From assembly GCA_900316475.1 (NCBI GenBank), contig ONDA01000009.1:42970-106969 (forward strand): 64,000 nucleotides of DNA, read 5' to 3'. The notes beneath the pieces were generated by a model. That model made no database searches and had not been told where the DNA came from. It was given only the letters and a program-made list of their open reading frames with translations. Source of the stretch: an uncultured Prevotellaceae bacterium. GTDB taxonomy: Bacteria > Bacteroidota > Bacteroidia > Bacteroidales > Bacteroidaceae. Both the position numbers and the translations under genes were made by a program. Shown here in pieces: positions 36,372 through 45,112 of the stretch (position 1 is its first letter; every line of letters starts with the position of its first letter).

Positions 36372-37246
36372 TCGACGCTCACAGCCATCTGTGGCTGAAG
36401 CAAGACACCTACGTCGACGGCAAGCGCATCCTGTCGCTGAAGAACGGGCGCAGTATCTTCATGGACGAGGAAGTGCAGATGGTTCCGCCGTTTATCATTG
36501 ACGGCCAGAACACAGCAGAAGTCTTCCTGTCGAACATGGACTACGCCCAGGTTGGCGGTGCCGTCGTTGTGCAGGAGCTGATTGACGGTTGCCAGAACGA
36601 GTATCTCGCCGACGTACAGCGCCGGTTCCCAGACCGTTTCTTCTGTATGGGCATGGCCTGGAATCAGGAAGAGGCACAAGCCGTCATTGACATGGGACTA
36701 AAGGGCATTGCCTATCCCGGCCACCGCATGCGGCAGCCGCTGACGACACTGATGCCGGTCTTCAAGCTGATGGAACGGCAGGGAATGGTACTCTCAATGT
36801 GCCTGGCCGATGACGAGCGGCAGATAGCAGAGATGGGCGAGGTCATCGAGGAGTGTCCACAGCTGAAGGTTGCCATCGGCCACTTCGGTATGCCGACGAC
36901 AGCCTCATTTCGCAGTCAGGTGCTCTTAGCCCGCCGGGGCGAGAACGTCATGGTGGAGTCTGGCGGCATCACCTGGCTCTACCATCCCGAGTTCTACCCC
37001 TACCCTACGGCCATACGCCGCATCCGCGAAGCCGCCGACCTTGTAGGCTGGGAGCGGCTGATGTGGGGCTCGGACTATCCGCGCACCATCACCGCCATCA
37101 CCTATCGCATGTCGTACGACTTCGTCGAGAAGTCCGCCGAACTGTCTGCCGACGAGAAAGCGGCATTCCTCGGCGAGAACGCCTGCCGCTTCTACGGCTT
37201 CAAGAATCTACCAGAATTACCTTATATAAAAAATATGTCAGAATGA
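36356..37246 (+). CDS. Amidohydrolase family protein, probable L-fuconolactonase
   Basis: A 296-residue metal-dependent TIM-barrel hydrolase of the COG3618-like type. It shows IDAHSHLWLKQ (HxH metal ligands, about residues 8-10), AIGHFGMPT (His) and MWGSDYPRT (Asp). The start overlaps the end of the aldo/keto reductase gene by 16 bases, which argues for translational coupling. Hydrolysis of the sugar lactone made by that reductase is the natural reading; this is inference from family and position. Confidence 0.87.
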   Translation: MGKLIIDAHSHLWLKQDTYVDGKRILSLKNGRSIFMDEEVQMVPPFIIDGQNTAEVFLSNMDYAQVGGAVVVQELIDGCQNEYLADVQRRFPDRFFCMGMAWNQEEAQAVIDMGLKGIAYPGHRMRQPLTTLMPVFKLMERQGMVLSMCLADDERQIAEMGEVIEECPQLKVAIGHFGMPTTASFRSQVLLARRGENVMVESGGITWLYHPEFYPYPTAIRRIREAADLVGWERLMWGSDYPRTITAITYRMSYDFVEKSAELSADEKAAFLGENACRFYGFKNLPELPYIKNMSE

Positions 37247-38265
37247 AAGCAATACAAATTTCACACAAGCAAGAACTGAACATCATCGACATCGAGCGCC
37301 CTCAGGCTCCTGGTCAGGGCGAGATACTGCTGAAGCTACACTATGTAGGCTTCTGCGGCTCAGATATCAACACGTTTATGGGGCGCAACTCCATGGCGCT
37401 GAACCCCGTTATCCCCGGCCATGAGGTGGGGGCTACCATCGAGGCTGTCGGCCCCGGCGTACCCGATGGCCTGAAGCCCGGCATGGTCGTCACCTGCAAC
37501 CCTTATACCAACTGCGGCAAGTGTGCCTCGTGCCGTAACCAGCGCGTAAACGCCTGCCAGCATAACGAGACCCTCGGCGTACAGCGTGACGGTGCCATGC
37601 GCGAGTATATCGTGCTGCCGTGGGAGAAGGTCATCCCCGCGGGCCTGCTCACGCCGAAGGTCTGTGCCCTTGTAGAGCCGATGAGCGTAGGTTTCCATGC
37701 CGTCAGTCGCGCTCAGGTCACTGACATCGACGTCGTGCTGGTCATAGGCTGTGGCATGGTGGGCATGGGTGCCGTTGTGCGCTCGGCCATGCGCGGTGCT
37801 ACCGTTGTGGCTGCCGACATTGATGACGACAAGCTGGCTCTGGCCAAGCAGATGGGGGCATCGTACACCATCAACACCCGCACGGAGGACGTCCACCAGC
37901 GGCTGTTGGAGATGACAAGCGGTTTCGGCCCCGACGTGGTCATCGAGGCTGTGGGCAGCACACCGACATACCAGATGGCTGTCGACGAGGTGTCGTTCAC
38001 GGGACGTGTCGTCTGCATCGGCTACGCTAAGGCCGAGGTGTCGTTCGAAACGAAGTTCTTCGTACAGAAAGAGCTCGACATCCGTGGTTCGCGCAATGCA
38101 CAGCCCTCAGACTTCCGCGCCGTCATCCACTACTTGGAACGCGGCACGTGTCCTACCGACCGCCTCATCACGAAGGTGATACGTCCGGAAGAGGCGCTCG
38201 ACACGATGCACTGGTGGAACGAGAATCCGGGCAAGGTGTTCCGCATACTCGTAGATTTCAAATGA
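37243..38265 (+). CDS. Zinc-dependent alcohol dehydrogenase (sorbitol/galactitol DH type)
   Basis: A medium-chain dehydrogenase of 340 residues, starting at ATG 37243, which overlaps the amidohydrolase stop by 4 bases. It shows catalytic zinc ligands GFCGSDIN and PGHEVGATIE, the structural zinc lobe CNPYTNCGKCASCRNQRVNAC (four Cys) and the Rossmann motif VLVIGCGMVGMGAV. It probably oxidises a hydroxy acid of the fucose pathway, such as L-fuconate or 2-keto-3-deoxy-fuconate. The substrate cannot be fixed from sequence. No fuconate dehydratase gene is present in the window. Confidence 0.9.
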   Translation: MKAIQISHKQELNIIDIERPQAPGQGEILLKLHYVGFCGSDINTFMGRNSMALNPVIPGHEVGATIEAVGPGVPDGLKPGMVVTCNPYTNCGKCASCRNQRVNACQHNETLGVQRDGAMREYIVLPWEKVIPAGLLTPKVCALVEPMSVGFHAVSRAQVTDIDVVLVIGCGMVGMGAVVRSAMRGATVVAADIDDDKLALAKQMGASYTINTRTEDVHQRLLEMTSGFGPDVVIEAVGSTPTYQMAVDEVSFTGRVVCIGYAKAEVSFETKFFVQKELDIRGSRNAQPSDFRAVIHYLERGTCPTDRLITKVIRPEEALDTMHWWNENPGKVFRILVDFK

Positions 38266-38705
38266 CAGAACAAGAGAAAGACGAACGCTATATGCGTTTA
38301 GCACTCGACGAAGCCCACAAGGCAGCCAATGCGGGCGAAATCCCCATTGGCTGCGTCGTGGTGTGCCGGGAGCGCATCGTGGCCCGCAGCCACAACCTGA
38401 CGGAAACACTCTGTGACGTCACGGCCCATGCCGAGATGCAGGCTATCACCGCCGCTGCCAATACCCTCGGCGGCAAGTACCTCACCGACTGCACCCTCTA
38501 CGTCACCGTGGAGCCGTGCCCTATGTGTGCCGGTGCCTTAGGCTGGTCACAGGTTACGCGCATTGTCTACGGCTGCGACGACCCCAAGCGCGGCTACCAC
38601 GAGTATGCGCCGCGTGCCCTGCACCCCAAGACAAACATTACTGGCGGCATCCTCGAAGAGGAATGCCGCCAGCTTATGCAAGATTTCTTTAAACAGAAGA
38701 GGTAA
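38262..38705 (+). CDS. tadA: tRNA adenosine(34) deaminase TadA family
   Basis: Deaminates A34 to inosine in tRNA-Arg. It starts at ATG 38262 (147 residues), overlapping the dehydrogenase stop by 4 bases. The zinc and catalytic site reads TAHAEMQAI (His and Glu) and TVEPCPMCAGAL (PCxxC). Other landmarks are EIPIGCVVV and YGCDDPKRG. It is possibly carried in the fucose transcript by chance. Confidence 0.93.
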   Translation: MTEQEKDERYMRLALDEAHKAANAGEIPIGCVVVCRERIVARSHNLTETLCDVTAHAEMQAITAAANTLGGKYLTDCTLYVTVEPCPMCAGALGWSQVTRIVYGCDDPKRGYHEYAPRALHPKTNITGGILEEECRQLMQDFFKQKR

Positions 38706-38709
38706 GGGT

Positions 38710-39396
38710 CTATTGTCCCAAGAACAGGAGCACCTCTTTCAGGCTCTCCTCCTGCTTCCACTTAATCTTATGCTCTTTCTGGAACTGCTTCCAGGCATCG
38801 GCCTTGGCGTCGCCTAAGAACTTGGCCACGCCCTTCTTGGTAGCCTCTATTTGCTGACCGCCGATAATGAAGAAGTACTGGTAGACGAGAGGGATGGTGC
38901 GACCTTCCTTCTTCTCCTGAAGCATCAATCCCAACTCCGGCTGATCCAACCCGCCAAGATCGAAGCCCAGCGAGGAAAGGTCGCGTGATGCCGACGAGTT
39001 CAGGCTGGAGCCGTAAGCCCCGCCCCCACTCGACCGCATGGCGTCGAAATCGCCCTTTGTCAACAGTACGAGAAGGTTCGTGCCCTCGTTGGCTATCAGC
39101 TTCATCAGCTTATGGTCGGAATAGAGATAGGCATCGGTGCCAATCTCTACGCGCACAACCTTACGGTCGTCGCTCTGATAGATTTTGCCATCGGCCTTGA
39201 CATAGTGGAGCACGTTGCCCCAGAGATGGATGTTCATGTCGGCTGACGACTTCTCGTTGCCCTCGAAGTAGATGGTGCCCGGCGTGAAATGCTCGTAGAC
39301 ATAGGGCCACTTCGTGTTGGGTTCAAACTTCTGGGCGTGAGCCACCACCGTGAGCAGCAACAGCCCTATCACAGAAAAGACTTTTCTCATCATCAT
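38710..39396 (-). CDS. Exported protein, function unknown
   Basis: A 228-residue protein with a signal peptide (MRKVFSVIGLLLLTVVAHAQ; three ATGs in a row make the exact start uncertain). The mature part begins KFEPNTKWPYVYEHFTPGTIYFEGN and contains a Ser/Gly-rich loop (about residues 120-140) and an amphipathic C-terminus. It starts 2 bases after the C10 protease stop, so it is probably the last gene of the left susC operon. No family recognised. Confidence 0.82.
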   Translation of the reverse strand: MMMRKVFSVIGLLLLTVVAHAQKFEPNTKWPYVYEHFTPGTIYFEGNEKSSADMNIHLWGNVLHYVKADGKIYQSDDRKVVRVEIGTDAYLYSDHKLMKLIANEGTNLLVLLTKGDFDAMRSSGGGAYGSSLNSSASRDLSSLGFDLGGLDQPELGLMLQEKKEGRTIPLVYQYFFIIGGQQIEATKKGVAKFLGDAKADAWKQFQKEHKIKWKQEESLKEVLLFLGQ

Positions 39397-39398
39397 GA

Positions 39399-40970
39399 TT
39401 AATTGACCTTCTTGACTGTCTTGTAACTGCCGTCGCTCATACGCTGACGTATCAGGCTGACACCCTTCGCACCGACAGCTGTACGCTGACCGCTCAGGCT
39501 GTAGCTCTCGCCGCCGACGAGCGCCGAGCCGGTTTCCGTCATCGTGATGCCATCAGTACCGCTGACGTGAATCGTAAAGTGGCGTGTCACCGAAGCACCA
39601 TTCTGCTGATTGGTAGCCGTAATCTCTATTTCACGGTCGCCATTCTCAGCTGACAGTTCCTCGGTAGTCACCAGCTGGTCATCAACCACCTTGAAGGGGG
39701 CGGGCATATTCCTATGCATGATGATGCTGTAGGGACCCACGACCTTGAAGGCATAAGTGGGATTCTCGGCCTCGCTCTCCACAGTCACTGTTCCGACGAC
39801 GGTACCTGCCGGCTTCATGGCCTGCACAGTACGATTCGAGAGCGTGATGTTGCTGGGCTTCTCTGAGGGTGCACGGATGCCGATGACCATCTCATGGCCG
39901 TTGGTATAGTTCATATCCATGCGTTGATCTTTCAGGCCGTTCAGCTGGAAGTAGGCATTACCTACGCCACCCCATCCCCAATTGAGGTGATAGGCCGACG
40001 TGCCGTCGAAGCCGTCGATATTGAAGCAGTGGCCATATTTCTTCACAGGGTCATTACCGGCGTATGTCACGGCACGGCCCTCTTGCAGTTCGGTCTGTAT
40101 CATCGACGCCCACTCAGCATCGCTGAAGCCATCGCGACTATAGAAACGCACCGAGGTCTTAGGGTATTTGAAGTAAGTCACCAGAGCATTGGCCACACGG
40201 ACGGTCTGACTGCCAGAGCCGTCGATGCCATAGTCCATTCTGACACTGACACCGCAGTGATAGAGCAGTCGTGCCACATCATCACGGTTGTTAGCACCGC
40301 TGAGGATGGCGCCCCAGTCGTAGGCAGGTTCTGCGTCGTAGTCGACGTAGATATTACCAAAGTCAGAATGGTCATAACCATAGTTTCCGACGGGACGGTC
40401 AGGCCATTTAGCGACGCTCATCGACTGCGCCATACCCACAGCCACACAGCCGACGATAGCCTGTCCTTGAGAGTTCTTCGGGCAGTATTTCTGATAGGCG
40501 CCTGTCTGGTTCCAATTCACCTTAATCAGCGGTTCCACCTTCGAACTGGATGCCGGCCGACGAGCCATGGCGGGACGGCTTGCCAAGTCCCAGCCAACAT
40601 GGCGGCGACCCTGCTGAACGGCGTTGTGTACCACCTGGTCGCCATACCAGTTCATCATGCCCTGCATGTTCTCCGGCATCTCTTCGTCTGTGGGATAAGT
40701 GCCATCGGGGCTGTAGCCAATCAGCGGGTCTGAGAGGTCGTCGGCCGAGATGAGCATCCAACCTGCCGGCACGAACTGCACGACGTGGTAAGCTTTGCGG
40801 CTTTCGTAATAGACGGTCTTTACCGACAGCACCTTGCCCTCAAAGCCTGCCACACGGTCGGCCATCAAAGCCGTGGCCGTAGCGGCGGCTCGCTCGTGGC
40901 TTACCTCAGCGGCATGAAGCCCCAAAGGAAGCAGCACAGCAAAAAGCAGTAAAATCTTTTTCATTTTCAT
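39399..40970 (-). CDS. C10 family (streptopain-like) cysteine protease, left locus
   Basis: An exported papain-like endopeptidase. The start is set at ATG 40970 (523 residues), with a signal peptide (MKKILLLFAVLLPLGLHAA). A Spi/propeptide-like region (about residues 20-130) includes GWMLISADDLSDPLIGYS. The catalytic Cys is in AIVGCVAVGMAQSM (about 172) and His in KKYGHCFNIDGFDG (about 313), followed by HLNWGWGG. A cadherin-like beta domain follows (about 370-480). The tail YSLSGQRTAVGAKGVSLI resembles cell-surface or T9SS-type C-terminal domains. It belongs to the left susC/susD operon. Confidence 0.93.
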   Translation of the reverse strand: MKMKKILLLFAVLLPLGLHAAEVSHERAAATATALMADRVAGFEGKVLSVKTVYYESRKAYHVVQFVPAGWMLISADDLSDPLIGYSPDGTYPTDEEMPENMQGMMNWYGDQVVHNAVQQGRRHVGWDLASRPAMARRPASSSKVEPLIKVNWNQTGAYQKYCPKNSQGQAIVGCVAVGMAQSMSVAKWPDRPVGNYGYDHSDFGNIYVDYDAEPAYDWGAILSGANNRDDVARLLYHCGVSVRMDYGIDGSGSQTVRVANALVTYFKYPKTSVRFYSRDGFSDAEWASMIQTELQEGRAVTYAGNDPVKKYGHCFNIDGFDGTSAYHLNWGWGGVGNAYFQLNGLKDQRMDMNYTNGHEMVIGIRAPSEKPSNITLSNRTVQAMKPAGTVVGTVTVESEAENPTYAFKVVGPYSIIMHRNMPAPFKVVDDQLVTTEELSAENGDREIEITATNQQNGASVTRHFTIHVSGTDGITMTETGSALVGGESYSLSGQRTAVGAKGVSLIRQRMSDGSYKTVKKVN

Positions 40971-41053
40971 TCTTTGTTTCTTTATTAACGCCAAAAAGTC
41001 CCCTTTCGCCCCACACAAGGCAGAGCAGAAAGAGGACTTTATTTGGCAATTAG

Positions 41054-42700
41054 TTATTTGCGGATAGAACGAACAGCCTTCACCTTGCGGGGAGTGCCCT
41101 TCAGGTTCTTAACAACATTGCTCTTCTTATTCTTTGCCGTCTTAGCAGCTTTACTCATACGAGAGCCAGCAGCCTTGGCAAATACTGTAAGACCCTCAGG
41201 AACTTCATAGCCCAGCAAAGAGCTGAACTCAGCATCGGTATAAGCCAGTGCGAAGTCCGTTGAGACAAGACCATCAGCTGTAATGTCAAAAACAATCTGT
41301 TTCTGGCCAGCCATGCTATAGGTCACTACTCCATACGTTACACCTTCTTCTACATAGGTACCTAAAGCCTGATAGCGCTGAATATACAGCTGAGCAGTTT
41401 CCAAGTCGTAATAACCGTAGATTTTAGAACCATCCATATAGAGGTCAGAAATAACCACATCACCCGGCTCAGCATCCTCACCAGTATACTCACTGATGGT
41501 GAAATTACCCAAATCGTAGGTTTTGCTATTACTTTTCAATGTCACTGCATAGTTGAACGTACCCAGCACATCAGCTACAGTAGGCTTAAATGTAGAATAC
41601 TTCCAAACTGCTGAACTGGTATATTCTGCATTGGGATTACCCAGCACGTCAGTCACAGCTCCTTCCACCATAGAGAATGTAATATAATCGCCATTCTCAG
41701 GTGTTGCAGGCAACACGAAATTAATCTTGTTGCCGCTGACGCTCCATTGATCTGCTGTCAGTTTGTAAGTGACGACACGACTATCAGAAGTATAGGTTAC
41801 ACTCAGGTCACCATCCTCCACAGTCTCATCGTTGCGATAGATATCCTCATCGAGAGTTATTTCGCCCTTGAAATCTTCGACATTAGAGATGATTGCGCCA
41901 TCCTCAGGAGCAGTCACCTGGTCGTCGTCAATCTCGAAAGGAACATTGGTCACATGCACCCAAGCGCCAGAGAATTCACCAGTGGTATCGTTCAGGCCAC
42001 TGTTCAAAGCGCGACAGGGATTGCCCTTGCCGTCCTTAAATGCGCCGGCCTCATACGAGAAGCACACATAGGCACCGGCAGGAATATTATCAGCAGCAAA
42101 GATGACTGAGCTACCACTCACCTGAACAGTGAGATCCTCAGCAGGCACTTCAACGGGCCTCAAGATATCCCACTCCTTATAGTACTTGGCCGTAACGGCT
42201 CCCTCGCCACGAGTGATTGCCTCAGAGAACGTCAGCTTAACAGCAGCATTGGCTTCGTCCTTCTGGATGGTCTTCGGACCCGGGCTCAGCACGTCAGTAG
42301 TGGTAATACCCTTCACCGTCATATTACCGACGATACCCTTGTCGCTACCAGCAACAGCATAGACGTAGTAGGTAGTATTGGGGTCTGCATCAGTAATGTT
42401 GATAGTCGTCGTTGCCTTGTCGGCAACCTTGATAACACTGTTGCCATAGCCACCCTTATAAAGGGTTGTAGAGTCGATAGCCTGAGGAGCTGCGCTCTTG
42501 CCGATGGCATAAGCATAATAAAGAGAACCGGCTGACGGCGTGATGACAACGGTGAAAGCCGAATCGCTGGGGGTACCGGCGGTGATGGTAACATCAACGC
42601 TGGGGCCGGCACCATAGTTCTCTGTTGTAGGATCGTCGAAGCTGGTACAGCTGGTCAATCCAACAAGAACCATTGCTAAACTATATATCAGTTTCTTCAT
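41054..42700 (-). CDS. Surface lipoprotein with Ig-like domains, left locus
   Basis: A 548-residue lipoprotein (lipobox GLTSC). The N-terminal domain is fibronectin-like (VDVTITAGTPSDSAFTVVIT to NTTYYVYAVAGSDKG). It is followed by two bacterial Ig-like (SbsA/Big_5-type) domains with the pattern KLTFSEAITRGEG and YVCFSYEAGAFKDGKGNP, then ITFSMVEGAVTDVLGNP. The C-terminus is basic. It sits between the Calx-beta lipoprotein and the C10 protease, the usual place of SusE/F-like surface binders. Ligand unknown. Confidence 0.88.
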   Translation of the reverse strand: MKKLIYSLAMVLVGLTSCTSFDDPTTENYGAGPSVDVTITAGTPSDSAFTVVITPSAGSLYYAYAIGKSAAPQAIDSTTLYKGGYGNSVIKVADKATTTINITDADPNTTYYVYAVAGSDKGIVGNMTVKGITTTDVLSPGPKTIQKDEANAAVKLTFSEAITRGEGAVTAKYYKEWDILRPVEVPAEDLTVQVSGSSVIFAADNIPAGAYVCFSYEAGAFKDGKGNPCRALNSGLNDTTGEFSGAWVHVTNVPFEIDDDQVTAPEDGAIISNVEDFKGEITLDEDIYRNDETVEDGDLSVTYTSDSRVVTYKLTADQWSVSGNKINFVLPATPENGDYITFSMVEGAVTDVLGNPNAEYTSSAVWKYSTFKPTVADVLGTFNYAVTLKSNSKTYDLGNFTISEYTGEDAEPGDVVISDLYMDGSKIYGYYDLETAQLYIQRYQALGTYVEEGVTYGVVTYSMAGQKQIVFDITADGLVSTDFALAYTDAEFSSLLGYEVPEGLTVFAKAAGSRMSKAAKTAKNKKSNVVKNLKGTPRKVKAVRSIRK

Positions 42701-42724
42701 AATTCTAATACTGTTTATGCGTTA

Positions 42725-43603
42725 TTATTTCTTGAAAATACCACCCATCTCGATAGCGTACCAACCGGCACTGGTGGTTGTACCAGCCTGGTAGGCGTGA
42801 GCACCGAACCAGTCTTCGATGACGATGGTTCCATCCTCGCTGATCTTACCGATGATGTAGTCGCCATTCTCAATGTCTGTATTACCATTGTCGCGGAAGC
42901 CTTCCAGGATAACGTCGTAAGAAGCGCTTGATGAAGTTGTCTGACCGACAGGGATGCGGATTTCGGTCTTGTCGTCATTGACAATACCATAGACAGGACT
43001 TGAAGCACTGCAACCGCCCGAGCAGATGTTGTAAATCCAAACCTTGTTCAGGTCGGTAGCGTCCTTCTCGAAGATAGCAGTCCACTCTTCTTCAGCACCA
43101 TCGCTGAAGTAGTCGTAGCCTACAGCCTTCATCTCTCCGAGGATGAATGCCAGCGGGTGCTCGTCGTCCTCGATGGTCACCTTACAGGTCTTGTTGGCAC
43201 CCATCTTTACGCCCTGTGCGTTCTTCAGCGTGATGGTCATCTTGACGTCGCCACCGAAAGTGTCGTTGTCAATAATCTTCAGTTTGATATACTGAGTAGG
43301 CGCATCAGCCGTGAAGCTGAGCGTGCGGCTCTCGTTAAGCACCGTGAAGTGTGTTCCCTCTACAGCACCCTTCTCAGCATCGGGCGTCAGTTCAAAGTCT
43401 ACAGAACCGGTCAGTCCACCCAGCGAGGTGAGCATGACGGGGATAGACAGCGTCTCACCGTTCTCAGCTATTGAGGCCGATGTCTGCTGTACAGCCACGA
43501 AAGCGTCAGCATTGTCGAACTCGGGATATTCGTTGAGGTTGCACGATGCCAGAGAGAGCATCGAAGCAGCCATCAGTCCGTATGTTAATTTAAATATCTT
43601 CAT
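42725..43603 (-). CDS. Lipoprotein with Calx-beta-like domain, left locus
   Basis: A 292-residue lipoprotein (lipobox SLASC). Residues about 35-145 form a Calx-beta-like repeat: AVQQTSASIAENGETLSIPV, VEGTHFTVLNESRTLSFTAD and IKLKIIDNDTFGGDVKMTIT, ending IEDDE. The C-terminal half begins LGEMKAVGYDYFSDGAEEEW. It lies 39 bases after susD and 25 bases before the next lipoprotein. Probably a surface component of the left uptake system. Confidence 0.88.
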   Translation of the reverse strand: MKIFKLTYGLMAASMLSLASCNLNEYPEFDNADAFVAVQQTSASIAENGETLSIPVMLTSLGGLTGSVDFELTPDAEKGAVEGTHFTVLNESRTLSFTADAPTQYIKLKIIDNDTFGGDVKMTITLKNAQGVKMGANKTCKVTIEDDEHPLAFILGEMKAVGYDYFSDGAEEEWTAIFEKDATDLNKVWIYNICSGGCSASSPVYGIVNDDKTEIRIPVGQTTSSSASYDVILEGFRDNGNTDIENGDYIIGKISEDGTIVIEDWFGAHAYQAGTTTSAGWYAIEMGGIFKK

Positions 43604-43641
43604 AACTTTAATTCAATTTTCAATTATCAATTTTCAATTGC

Positions 43642-45069
43642 TTAATATCCCGGATTCTGCTCTACGTTCGGGTTAGCATCGCGCTCGCGCTTGGGGATAG
43701 GCATAGCCCAGTGGTAGTCAGGAGCGGCGGGCAGATTCTGGTTCATCGTGCCATCGAAGTCGGTACGGTTGAGCGGACTCATCGTACGGGCGAGGTCATA
43801 GACGATATGTCCTTCGAACATCAGCTCCTTGCGGCGCTCAACCTGCACGTTGATAGCAGCAGGAACGGTGGCGCCACGCTTGGAGGCGATGGCCTCGAGG
43901 TCGCCACGAGCAGTAGCACCGCTGACGGAAGCACCGTTGAGGATAGCCTCAGCGCGGTTCAGATACATCTCAGAAAGGCGCAGGACGGGCACGTTGGTCT
44001 CACGGGGCACCGAACCCTCCTTACCCTTGTACTTCAGGATGAGGTTGTCGTTCTCGTTCTTTGCGAACAGGTTCAGACGGATGTCGCCAGCCTCGTAGAG
44101 GTTCACCAGGTCGGTCGTGGCGCACACGTCACCAGAACCGTCGTTACCGTTACCCCAGCTGGTGATGTAGGCCAGATGCGTCCAACCGGAACCGTCCCAG
44201 AAGCCATTCTTCTTCGAACCATAAACCTCGAAGATAATCTCGCCACCCTCGGGAGCGGTAGCAGCGCTGAACATGTTGAGGTAGTCGTCGCCAGAAGCCA
44301 AGGCATACTTGCCGCTGTTGATAACCTTCGTAGCATAGTCAGCAGCACCCTGCCAGTTCTCCATATAGAGGTAAACACGCGAGAGCAGTGCCTGGATAGC
44401 GGGCTTTGAAGCCACAGCGGCATTGTCGTCGACGCCGCTACGCTTGAAGTTGTCGCTGATGATGCTCTCAGCCTCCAGCAGGTCCTTGACGACCTGGTCG
44501 TAGACCTCACCCACCTTGTTACGGCTGGGCTGTCCGTTCTCGGTCTTCAGCACGACGGGTACACCCAGGTTGTCGCGGCCGGCCTTGTAAGGCTGGGCGT
44601 AGGTGATGACGAGCTCGAAGTGGCAGAGAGCACGCATGAACAGAGCCTCGGCCTTCAGGTTGTTAAGATCCTGAGCTGTAGCGTCGCCCTTGTCAGTGGA
44701 CTCCAGACTGTTAATAATGTTGTTACACCATGAGATGGTATAGTATGCATAGGTCCACAGCGACGAGGTGTTGGTCTCGCTGTAGTTCCACTGTGCATCC
44801 TGACGATAGCGGCCGGAACCGGGAATCGAAAGCGGGTTCTTGGCGTTACCGCCGCGCAGTTCTGACTGCAGTACAAACTGTCCGTCGTACCAAGCATCGC
44901 TCTGCATCATACCATAGATGGCAGCACCAGCCTGGTTCAAGCCTTCGTAAGTGGCAAAGGTAAGCTCGTTGCTCTGCTTCATCAGCGGCTCTTCCTCAAG
45001 GAAGCCGTTGCAAGCAGTGAACGTGCCAGCGGTGGCAATGAGTGCCAGTCCTATAATTGTCTTTTTCAT
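43642..45069 (-). CDS. SusD/RagB family outer membrane lipoprotein, left locus
   Basis: The lid that captures substrate for its SusC partner. The 475-residue protein has a lipobox (TFTAC) and the family start NGFLEEEPLMKQSNELTFAT. TPR-like helices include LKAEALFMRALCHFELVITYAQPY (about residues 140-165). The C-terminus shows LRLSEMYLNRAEAIL and RRKELMFEGHIVYDLAR. It lies 43 bases downstream of susC. Confidence 0.95.
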   Translation of the reverse strand: MKKTIIGLALIATAGTFTACNGFLEEEPLMKQSNELTFATYEGLNQAGAAIYGMMQSDAWYDGQFVLQSELRGGNAKNPLSIPGSGRYRQDAQWNYSETNTSSLWTYAYYTISWCNNIINSLESTDKGDATAQDLNNLKAEALFMRALCHFELVITYAQPYKAGRDNLGVPVVLKTENGQPSRNKVGEVYDQVVKDLLEAESIISDNFKRSGVDDNAAVASKPAIQALLSRVYLYMENWQGAADYATKVINSGKYALASGDDYLNMFSAATAPEGGEIIFEVYGSKKNGFWDGSGWTHLAYITSWGNGNDGSGDVCATTDLVNLYEAGDIRLNLFAKNENDNLILKYKGKEGSVPRETNVPVLRLSEMYLNRAEAILNGASVSGATARGDLEAIASKRGATVPAAINVQVERRKELMFEGHIVYDLARTMSPLNRTDFDGTMNQNLPAAPDYHWAMPIPKRERDANPNVEQNPGY

Positions 45070-45112
45070 ATCTTACTTCAATTTTTCAATGATTCAAATT
45101 CTTCAATTCTTC

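Noticed and set aside
36853-37242. N-terminal extension of the zinc dehydrogenase frame
   Set aside because: Overlaps the amidohydrolase gene in another frame; the family N-terminus (MKAIQISHKQELNI) starts at 37243.
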